This document shows positions 56,064-64,000 of a stretch of 64,000 nucleotides of DNA, piece after piece. Numbering within the stretch: position 1 is the stretch's first letter; each line of letters opens with the position of its first letter. The notes below the pieces were generated by a model. It had not been told where the DNA came from, made no database searches, and was given only the letters and a program-made list of their open reading frames with translations. This DNA comes from Micropterix aruncella (Eukaryota; Arthropoda; Insecta; Lepidoptera; Micropterigidae): contig OX155976.1 in assembly GCA_944548615.1 (NCBI GenBank), forward strand, positions 2,866,442 to 2,930,441, written 5' to 3'. The position numbers were made by a program, and so were the translations under genes.

Positions 56064-57165
56064 CTATGTTACACAAAAACGACTTGACCAGACCAATGTA
56101 TCGCTTAAAAAATCTTCAATTTTATAATAGCCTTTAGAGCACAAAGTATCTTTAACCCCTCAAATGCATGGCGATTAGCTCGGGTTGCCTACGGCAAAAT
56201 GTATATAAATTTATATTTACATTTACATTTACATTTACATAGAGCGGGGTTTACTATAGAGCTATAGCATTACTATAGAGCGGATTACTATAAAGCGGCG
56301 CACATTTACATTTATATTTACATTTATATAAATTTATATACATTTTGTATACATTTTGCCAAGGCATCCCTTAAGGGACGCCTCACATCTGAGGGGTTAA
56401 CAATTTTTCTAAATTTAGTGTCTGGTAAAAGGGTTAGTTCCTCAGGTAAAGTGTTATAAAAGCGAACACCGTCTCCAATAAAAGATTTACTAACTTTTGC
56501 TAACCTAGAGCCTAACTATGGCTAGTTTATTTTTGAACCTGGTGTTCCTATTGTGAATGTCACCCAACCTACGGAACCTGTGCAAGTTTTTACGAACATA
56601 CATTATGTTAGGAATATACTGACTATAAACCGTCAGAATATTGATCTCTTTAAATTTCTCTTTTAGCGATGCTCGGGAGTTTAAACAATAAATGGATCGT
56701 ATGGCTCTTTTCTGCAAAGTAAATATCGTTTGCATATCGGCTGCGCGACCCCAGAGCAAAATCCCATACGACATTAGACTATGGAAGTAGCTGAAATAGA
56801 CAGTTCTGGCAGTAGCTTCATCGGTTAGTTGCCTTATTTGACGTACCGCAAATGCTGCCGAGCTAAGTCTTCCAGCTAATAAATCAATATGAGGACCCCA
56901 TTGAAGTTTATTGTGTATTGTAATTCCTAGAAATTTTGTAGAATTTACAAACTTTAGTATTTCACCGTCCATAACAATATTAATGTCAGAGTCACTAACG
57001 TTAGGTGAGATAAATTTAATGCACTTAGTTTTATTAGAATTCAAAAGCAAATTATTGGCGGTGAACCATCCTAAAACTTTTGTCAGTGTGTTTTCTACTT
57101 CATCATAATTATTGGTTTTCCTAGGGACGTTGAATATGAGAGAAGTGTCGTCAGTACATTAATTG
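56064..57165 (-). mobile_element. LINE E-like element with RT, split by a MITE
   Basis: Minus frame: CTDDTSLIFNVPRKTNNYDE (catalytic YADD mutated to CTDD), NLLLNSNKTKC, TKFLGITIHNKLQWGPHID, SYFHSLMSYGILLWG, LQKRAIRSIY and IHNRNTRFKNKL. After a frame change it continues to VKDTLCSKGYYKIEDFL and a stop at 56064. The piggyBac-like MITE 56156-56396 interrupts the coding sequence. 5'-truncated near 57165. Confidence 0.85.
56156..56396 (+). mobile_element. piggyBac-like MITE, family 2, copy 2
   Basis: 241 bp, TTAA at both sides (56152-56155 and 56397-56400), with inverted ends CCCCTCAAATG / CATCTGAGGGG. The interior has three tandem CTATAGAGC-like blocks and TTTACATTTA-rich arms. It sits inside a LINE reading frame, which rejoins perfectly when the element and one TTAA are removed. 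Confidence 0.9.
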
Positions 57166-57879
57166 AGTTCATTTTGTCATTAGTTCTCGTTATTCATATT
57201 CTTTTGCATTAAAAATGAATTAAACTATTCGAAGCGGAGCTAGGGAAGCCGATTTCAGTATCTCAAAATTTACTTTTAGGTATATTTTGAGGTTAGGTTT
57301 TGTTTGACATTTCGTATAGTTTTACCACAAATTATTGATTATTTAACGGAGGCACGATTAACGTTATTTTATTTTTCTTTCAAGCTCACAATAGTTCAAA
57401 AGTCGATGTTACTTGATAGAATCAGTAAAGGAGCAAAAACACTAGTCTATAGTCTCTACAATACGCCTTTTGGGAGACGGCACTGAGGTATATCCCTAGA
57501 TTATTTAGTATTACTATTCTCACATTACTGTGTTGCAATATAAATACTTTTCCCAAAACGTAGGTTCTACTCTCTCTGGCCACAGTGTAAATATATGGAT
57601 GATTTTATTATACAATGTGCGTACGGTATTTGAGGACAAATGGACTTTAAAACGAAGTTGTTCATATTTGTAGCATAATTTATTATATTTCTATGAAAAC
57701 TCAACGGTAATTGATATATAGTTACGGAAGAAAACTCCCATTAGCGGCAATATTGGAGTCGATCCGGGATCGGAAACGACTGCCTGCCCGAATCAAATTC
57801 TCTTTGTTTATTTTCTATTATTCTCTGTTCTACTATGTACAATATATGGCGTAGAACATGGACTCTCACTCAAAACACG
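57166..57879. other. no gene seen
   Basis: AT-rich; short open frames have no recognisable content. Confidence 0.4.
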
Positions 57880-58210
57880 ACGAAACGATTTTCGAAATGT
57901 GGATATCCCGCCGTATCTTGAAAATCTCATGGCGTCACAGAGTCACTAATATTGAAGAGATGGAACTTCTGAAAACCATCAAACATAGGAAGATGTCATA
58001 GGTCACGTCACGAGAAATGACAAATACAAATTTCTGCAGCTGATTATTCAAGGCAAGATCGATGGGAAGAGTAGGATGTGACATTCGTGGTTAAAGAACT
58101 TTCGGGTCTGGTTTGGCTACCACTTTGCTGTTCAGAGCAACAGCCTCTAAAGTGGATAGCTATGATGTTGTCCAACCTCCGATAGGAGTGGAACTCGAAG
58201 AAGAAGAAGG
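57880..58210 (+). pseudogene. RTE-like LINE C-terminal fragment
   Basis: Across small frame shifts it reads MWISRRILKISWRHRVTNIE, then GHVTRNDKYKFLQLIIQGKI, DGKSRM, and SWLKNFRVWFG, ending with CCPTSDRSGT and a GAAGAAGAAG tail. GHV.R...Y.LLQLIIQGKI is the standard C-terminal block of a common insect endonuclease-reverse-transcriptase LINE. Several stops show decay. Confidence 0.8.
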
Positions 58211-58212
58211 TT

Positions 58213-58805
58213 ATTATGGCACCTTTTAGCGATGAAATGGTATTACGAAGATGTGTATTGGTATCTCTCACAACTTCGACACATACATAATAATCCAGAG
58301 GACTAAGGTCAGGGGAGTTAGGTGGATTTAAGTTTGGGGTGATGTGGTCATAGAAATAATCAGCCATACAATCTTGCGAATTCATGGCTTTGTACGAAGA
58401 AGCAGAATCTTGCTGGAATATATGGTCTGTCTCCACGTACACTATCAATCCAGGGTTTCACAACTTGGGTTGTCGACTACAGCGGGCGAGCCCGTCACCT
58501 CAGGAAGTTTTAACGATTAGTCGTTCTATCTCCCTGGAGTGAACGCAGAAGACTTGAGGACAAAACAGTCCACCGTCTAGCTACGCCACAAGCCCGAAGA
58601 GGCCAACGCCTTAACCGCGAGATAGCCAGGAGTGTTACCCGGCGGGCCTACACTCATGCCCTTACTTCCAATTGTGACCAGATTACTCCGGTCTAGGGTT
58701 TCACAGCTGTATCTAAAACCTCGATATAAGCGACAGTGTTCGCTCAAAGCTCCCGGTAAAGAAATGGGGTGACATAACATGACTTTCGTTGCTGACATCC
58801 CCTAA
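58213..58805 (-). pseudogene. mariner/Tc1-type transposase remnant, split by an R repeat
   Basis: Minus strand: SATKVM, then NTVAYIEVLDTAVKPWIDSV, a one-base shift, FQQDSASSYKAMNSQDC, and NLNPPNSPDLSPLDYYV with TSLK-like tail residues. FQQD supplies the second and SPDL the third catalytic Asp of the DDE/D triad; the first Asp and N-terminal DNA-binding domain are missing. The interruption at 58463-58694 falls between VKPW and IDSV-coding sequence. Non-functional. Confidence 0.85.
58463..58694 (+). repeat. R repeat, copy 11, with 11-bp target duplication
   Basis: The first 232 bp of the R unit (from ACTTGGGTTGTCGACTACAG to GATTACTCCGGTCT), inserted in the mariner remnant. AGGGTTTCACA at 58452-58462 and 58695-58705 is a perfect duplication, so R sequence can move by itself. 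Confidence 0.85.
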
Positions 58806-58829
58806 AACTATGACAGTCGTGGGAAACTT

Positions 58830-59105
58830 CGTGTGCATAACACGGAGAACCTTTGTAGGATACGAGCATACTCACCTAACATTTCCCTGATTGGATTTAT
58901 GTACGATTATGTACGATGTAGTGGAGGGAAAAAGGTCAAGTGGAGGGAAGAAGAAGCAGAGGCAGATCACCGGCCAGATGGAACGACCTCATCAAAGAAG
59001 TTACAAAAGGGTCGATACAATCTGCGACCCGCCATGCAGAAGACAGGTCGAAGTGGAGGAGCCTCGTAGGCAAACTGTTGTCTAGTGGCCACGATCCTCA
59101 GTAAT
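58830..59105 (+). pseudogene. LINE C-terminal fragment
   Basis: The frame around 58951-59098 reads RGRSPARWNDLIKEVTKGS, IQSATRHAEDRSKWRSLVGK, LLSSGHDPQ and stop, the typical end of RTE-like proteins (arginine-rich, W..D then DR..W). Truncated at its 5' side. Confidence 0.7.
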
Positions 59106-59304
59106 GAGGGAACGACGGAGAAGAAGATGTACTATGTACGCATGATCCAACGCGATTGAGGAAATTAGATGTTTCCAAATCGGCGTTTTTCGCGTATATA
59201 GCGATGATAAATGCCCGCCTTTTTAACCGACTTCAAAATGGAGGAAATTATCAATTCGGTTGTATTTTTGAAAAATGTTGTTACCTCAGAACTCCGTCAT
59301 TTAT

Positions 59305-59537
59305 TATAAATAGCATAGAAAACGAATTTACCGCGTGAAATTTGTAGGACCCGACGTTTCGGTGACGTTGCAGCCGCCGTTGTCTAGGGTAGACAACTGC
59401 GGCTGCAACTCAGTCTACCCTAGACAACGGCGGCTGCAACGTCACCGAAACGTCGGGTCCTACAAATTTCACGCGGTAAATTCGTTTTCTATCCTATTTA
59501 TAATGTCAAACAACCGCGATAGTCTTCGATTTTATAT
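59305..59537 (+). mobile_element. Penelope-like terminal palindrome with 12-bp TSD
   Basis: TCCGTCATTTAT at 59293-59304 and 59538-59549. Two inverted ~90-bp copies of the Penelope end meet at a short centre (AACTGCGGCTGCAACTCAG). The unique tail AACCGCGATAGTCTTCGATT is on the right. Confidence 0.88.
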
Positions 59538-59689
59538 TCCGTCATTTATGAACCGATTTGTAAAATTCTATTTTAATTTGCAAGCATATACTTCCAGATT
59601 GCTCCCATGTTCATCAAAATCCTAATTTGGCGATGGGATCCATGAAGAATTGAAGGAAGTCCTCAAATATTATCATATGAAGTTGAAAT

Positions 59690-60112
59690 TTACATATTGG
59701 TTCAGTTCCGATGACAATGTATTTTCTCTAGGTAAGCATGACCTGAATCTACACCCAGGGTTGGCTCCCGAAGAAGGGACTCCTCAACGGTCAATAGCAC
59801 AGACATGGCATTTTGAATACGCATTCAATTATGATAGCTCATTCTAAGTTTCACCATGATAAGGCTGCTATACTCAGGGTTGGTTCCCGACGAGGGGACT
59901 CCTCAACGGTTAATAGCATAGACATGAAATTTTGTATATGTATTAAATTACGACAGCTCGTTCTAAGTTTTACTAAGACAGGACTGCGGTACTCAGGGTT
60001 AGCTTCCAACGAGAGAACTCCTCAACGGTCAAGAGCACAGACACGAAATTTTGTATATGCATTCAATTATGATAGCCCGTTTTGAGTTTCCCCATGACAT
60101 GGCAGCTGCACT
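59690..60112 (-). repeat. 119-bp satellite array, locus 3
   Basis: Anchors CTCCTCAACGG at 59780, 59899 and 60018, exactly 119 bp apart, in reverse orientation to loci 1 and 2b. Confidence 0.92.
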
Positions 60113-60261
60113 TATAATAAAACATGAAGTCGATTTTTATAGTCCTCTATTATAGATCAGAAGAGAAGAAATAGATTAAAAGAAATCTTTAAAAATTATA
60201 GCAACATATATGAGTGTCATCAATTACCGCACGCACGCATTATTTTACTCGTATTACGACT

Positions 60262-60690
60262 TTTAGAAGTCGAAGTCTATCGCGGTTGTCTGACATTATA
60301 AATAGGATAGAAAACGAATTTACCGCGTGAAACTTGTAGCACTCGACGTTTCGGGGACGTTGCAGCCGCCGTTGTTCAGGGTAGACTGAAGAGCTGTCAA
60401 TCCGTTGTTTTGCGGGTAGGCCGCATACCGCTGCCGCCACTGCGTAGGTTATAACGGTGGTGCGCGCGAATTTCGAAAATCCGTCTTGCACACAACACTC
60501 ACTGCATCCTGTCTTACGTCTTTGCGTTCGGCGTTCGGCGGCGGGAACATTTTAAGAAGAGGGTTCTACGTAGAAGAGAGTTTGTAACCGTCGTCTCTAT
60601 TAAAGTTCGGGGTTCTTCTTATTTCAATGGCTTCTTTTAAGAGGCCGTGTACGAAATCGACGTGGGCCGCGATACCTCTATAATCAATGG
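60262..60690 (-). mobile_element. Penelope-like element 3' end with endonuclease C-terminus
   Basis: Minus strand: VDFVHGLLKEAIEIRRTPNF, NRDDGYKLSST, stop (TGG to TAG), NPLLKMFPPPNAERKDVRQ, then the non-coding end with GACGTTTCGGGGACG and the unique tail at 60262-60285. EAIEI...NFNRD.G..LS..W is the hallmark C-terminus of Penelope GIY-YIG proteins. No inverted partner arm here, so this copy shows the normal, non-palindromic layout. Confidence 0.9.
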
Positions 60691-61376
60691 TATAATATAA
60701 CTATTATTGGAGCCAAAGAGATACGTCCACCCTTTGGAAGCGCTCGGCGGGGACTAGCTGACTTGAGGCGTGAATCGTATCATAGGCGAGTATCATAACG
60801 CGAGAATTAGATTGTTTTAAAAGACTTTATTGCCAATTTTAATTAATGTTTTGCATTTTTTTTGAGGAAGTGGATTGATATTAAACTGAAGTTTATTTCT
60901 GTTGTTTTAATTTTATGAACGAGAGTTCTAAAAGGCCAAAATCTAAAGCAATTCTTCGCCCATTTTCTAAAAAAATTAACAAATTAAATATTTTTTTATC
61001 AACAATTTTATATGAAAGTAGTAAAAAGTAATTCACTTATTATATAGAGTACTTTCACAACAATACATTGTAATTTTTTATTACCGTTTAGATTTCAAAA
61101 CGATTCTTAAATATGTTATATTCTGAACCTCTGACAGCAAAAATTCACAAAAAGTCGCCGGTTTAAGGTCAATTAATCAAAATTCTATAACATTTTTCAA
61201 AAAAGTAGCTCACTCATTAGACAATAATATAAATGATCTTTTATGTTGTGCAATAAAACTTATAGAAATACAGTATTTTAACCTTAAATTCACGTCTGCA
61301 AAATTACGTAAATTCACAATATGCGCAAAATTTCGTATACGGCCTGTAGCAACTTTATTTATTATTATTTTGTGTG
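60691..61376. other. no gene seen
   Basis: AT-rich. If the LTR at 61399-62170 belongs to a retrotransposon, this side would hold its internal 5' region, but no gag or pol sequence is recognised. Confidence 0.4.
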
Positions 61377-61398
61377 GCCCCTGGTCGGGTCGCCAATT
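61377..61398 (-). other. probable primer-binding site
   Basis: Minus strand TTGGCGACCCGACCAGGGG lies directly after the LTR end, the usual form of a tRNA primer-binding site beginning TGGCGACC. Confidence 0.6.
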
Positions 61399-62170
61399 TG
61401 TAGCGTTATTTATTTTAAATTATCTTATTCTCTTTAATTTCTATGTTAATCAATCTTCAATCTATCTTCAAACAATCTTCAAACAATCTTCAACAATCTC
61501 ACCAGTTGGGAGACATTTGTAGCGTATAATTTTATTTGTTATTATTACTTACTTAAACGTGCTCGCGATGTGTCATCAGCGATAAGCGCTTGATGAAGAA
61601 GATAAAATAGAAAGGAGAAGTGACTAAAAGAAGAGGATGATGTTAATATATGTATAAAGATATTCAAAGTATGCAGAGAATAGAGATTTCAAGTGAATAG
61701 CCCTATTTTCTCTTGTACGATCTCCCTCATATATGAAATTCTCCTGTCCTGACTAAAATGTATTCTCCAAAAGAAGAAGAAGAATAATAAGGAGTATTCT
61801 ATGTGTCTAGACCAATTTGTTAGACCCTTATGCACTTGGTTTTAGATAGTTTGAATCAATTTGAGGTTTATTAATTAGGATCGGCTTGTAACCTACACTT
61901 TTAAGATCTCGTCTTTTTGTGAAATATTGATTTTTGATGTTCTATGACACAATTCTTATATAGTGGATTATCAAAGGTGTTCTATAGTTAAATACTTCCA
62001 GATCAATGTATGCTAATAGTTTTAAGTCACTTTCTCAGTATCGGTTGACGATTACTCCAATCAGCTGGGTTTTTTTATAATGTCCTTATAGGAAGGCTAT
62101 TACTCATTACTGAATATAGGATTTCTTTTGATTTGCCGCGGCACTATTTATCACACTGACGGATGCTACA
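61399..62170 (-). mobile_element. probable LTR of a retrotransposon
   Basis: 772 bp bounded by TGTAGC and GCTACA (6-bp inverted ends), with a primer-binding-like sequence next to the low-coordinate end, so the element would read on the minus strand. No second LTR in the window. The internal region is not recognisable, so this is a relic at best. Confidence 0.55.
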
Positions 62171-63292
62171 GTCTTCCGTCAGGGCGTCGTGAACTCAGGA
62201 GTTATTTTTTTATATATTTATTGGATCACGAGATAAATTTATACTAAGGCGCCAATCTCGCGTATTCCTTTACTGCGTTCGTTCATCCGTTAATGCTGCA
62301 TCTGATCTATCGAATCAATTTCTAATTATGCTTTAGCTCAGTCTATTTGTATTCCCAGGTATGGTATTCTTTTGATTAAAAAATATGAACACTTTTTCCG
62401 GCAAAATATTCGATATATTGTAAAATAAAATTTTTAGTTTATACAGTTCATTTACATATATTATGGTTCTTTTTGTAGCTTTGCATTAAATAATAATAAC
62501 ATGATAATATGACAATCCGCAATATAGCACAAAAACACAACTTATCATAACCTATATTACTGTGTATGTCGAATCAATTACGACATACGTATATACATTT
62601 TTTTCTTAGTTTATCGCTACGCTGGTTCACGAACTTTGTCTCTGTGAAACCAGGCAGTTTCAAATATCTCAATCCATGAGGCTTCGTCTTTTATTGACGG
62701 CCTGCAGTCCCAATCAAGTACTGGCCTTATAAAAAAAAGGTTCACGCTAACAATGTAGTAGCGGACAGTACGAAAAGCAGATGGTATTGGCTTTCTATTT
62801 CAATTATAGCGCGAAACAGTGTAAGACGCATTGATCTTATTCATAATTATAGCAACATACATATTTGCTTAAAATATTAAAAAAAACTATCAACAATAAC
62901 AAGTTTTGTAGTATGGCCAGCTTCGGCGGTTATAACGCAATTATAACGCAATTATATTAATTTGAACAATCTTACTCGTTTTAAGCTGCCATCCAATCCA
63001 ATTAACACATACCTTACACTAACATAACACCTTTATACACTTCTTAACAACTAAACACATAACAACTAAAAACTGTTTTATTCAATTTCTTTTGACAGCT
63101 GCGTCGTAGTAATGTCGGGCGGCCGTCTAGTACGATTCACGTACGATTGTTTTCGCCCCGTTCTGTTGAAAGATGTAATTGATTTGAAGTTGTCTTCGTG
63201 ATTCGAAATCTATTGCGAATGTCTGTCTTGATATTACTTATATGATCTCCTCGTGAATGTTTATTTAAAAGGAATATCTTTAATTTTTCTTC
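62171..63292. other. no gene seen
   Basis: AT-rich; no gene or repeat boundary recognised. A short hairpin CTGACGGA/TCCGTCAG straddles the LTR edge (62156-62182). Confidence 0.4.
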
Positions 63293-63665
63293 TATCTTGC
63301 TACTGTTTGATTCTGCATACTTATGTTTTCCCGCCAAAATTTGATGTACGTGGCGTCTCTTATAGAGGGTTTTTACTGTTTTTACGTCTATCTTCTATCT
63401 TGCTACTGTTTGATTCTGCATACTTATGTTTTCCCGCCAAATATTTGATGTACGTGGCGTCTCGTATAGAGGGTTTTTACTGTTTTTACGTCTATCTCTC
63501 GGCGAATGTTTAGCACTGTTTAATCTTGTTTGCTTTCCCGCCAAATATTTGATGTACGTGGCGTCTCTTATAGAGGGTTTTTTTACTGTTTTTACGTCGA
63601 TTTCTCGTCGAATTTTTAGCACTGTTTAATTTTGTTGGCTTTCCCGCCAAATATTTGATGTACCG
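63293..63665 (+). repeat. tandem array, ~105-bp unit, ~3.5 copies, with TTTCCCGCCAAA
   Basis: Each unit carries TTTCCCGCCAAA, TTTGATGTACGTGGCGTCTC, ATAGAGGGTTTTTACTG and TTTTTACGTC. The motif occurs at 63327, ~63430, ~63534 and ~63640. Overlapping open frames on both strands simply repeat with the array. Confidence 0.9.
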
Positions 63666-64000
63666 CTTCTAATAAAATAAATACGTGTTAAAAAAACTTC
63701 ACTTAGATTCTACATGATTTTTTTTTATGGGAATGTGGACAGCATTTCTGCCCACATTCCCTCGTTTTAACTTGAACTTTTACATTTTCCGGCACTTTTT
63801 CGACGTTTGGGTGACGAGGTTATTACGCGGTGGTTCTCCTGGTAAACTGAATTGAATTTGGCCTTGCCCATCGCCTTTTTATACCCTTCAAAATACGGCA
63901 ATTTCTCCATTTTTAGATGTGCTTTTCACCCCTTCCTATGCAAAATAACGCGGCCATCATGCTTTTTCTTTCTGGTTACCAACTATCGTTTTTCCACATT
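63666..64000. other. no gene seen; one hairpin
   Basis: GGGAATGTGG (63729-63738) pairs with CCACATTCCC (63752-63761). No gene recognised to the window end. Confidence 0.45.

Noticed and set aside
59650..60085. Two plus frames across the satellite
   Set aside because: Translation repeats every 119 bp with the array; no independent coding evidence.

Overview
This window looks like insect nuclear DNA, most likely from a lepidopteran. It is AT-rich and has spliced exons with GT/AG borders. It is crowded with moth-type repeats: Lep1-like Helitrons that open with TCCTACTAATATTATAAA and close with CTAG, TTAA-flanked miniature elements, dispersed arrays of a ~119-bp unit, many LINEs and Penelope-like remnants. 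No rRNA, tRNA or CRISPR was recognised. The organism call is an inference from repeat style and from the host gene.

The backbone of the window is one host gene on the + strand. Five exons (19714-19848, 31117-31217, 46742-46902, 51685-51757, 55424-55552) join in consistent splice phases. They encode the 3' half of a Cys-loop chloride channel of the histamine-gated (HisCl/Ort) type: the end of the ligand-binding domain, M1, M2, M3 and M4, ending at a stop codon. The 5' exons were not found and are probably upstream of the window. Everything between 19.8 and 55.4 kb is therefore intronic. Two further protein-coding loci sit inside this gene's span: an intact single-exon C2H2 zinc-finger gene (22721-23797, +) in the intron after the first visible exon, with a decayed partial duplicate behind it, and a frameshifted coiled-coil reading frame (18654-19312, -) before that exon.

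Layout. 1-13.5 kb: inverted pairs of LINE 3' ends, two TTAA-flanked MITEs, a Helitron, two copies of an unclassified hairpin-bearing element, and GC-rich ~650-bp 'R' repeats. 14-15.4 kb: two very long (AT)n tracts, one enclosed in a palindrome. 15.6-18.6 kb: a LINE nested in another LINE, then a tandem array. 20.3-22.3 kb: a direct and inverted cluster of R repeats. 25-34 kb: MITE, Helitron helicase end, Penelope palindromes, and an RTE-like LINE with an open 462-residue frame. 34-46 kb: a three-level nest in which an R repeat is split by a LINE with RNase H (12-bp target duplication), which is itself split by a nearly intact PHD-finger LINE. 47-55 kb: R repeat, two more hairpin elements, an 8-bp-TSD hAT element and tandem Helitrons. 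56-64 kb: LINE with a MITE inserted at TTAA, a mariner transposase split by an R repeat, Penelope ends, a probable LTR with primer-binding site, and a tandem array carrying TTTCCCGCCAAA.

No operon-like cooperation is expected. The main biological content is one neuronal receptor gene with large, transposon-filled introns and a nested zinc-finger gene. Several nested insertions can be ordered in time because paralogous empty sites lie in the same window.
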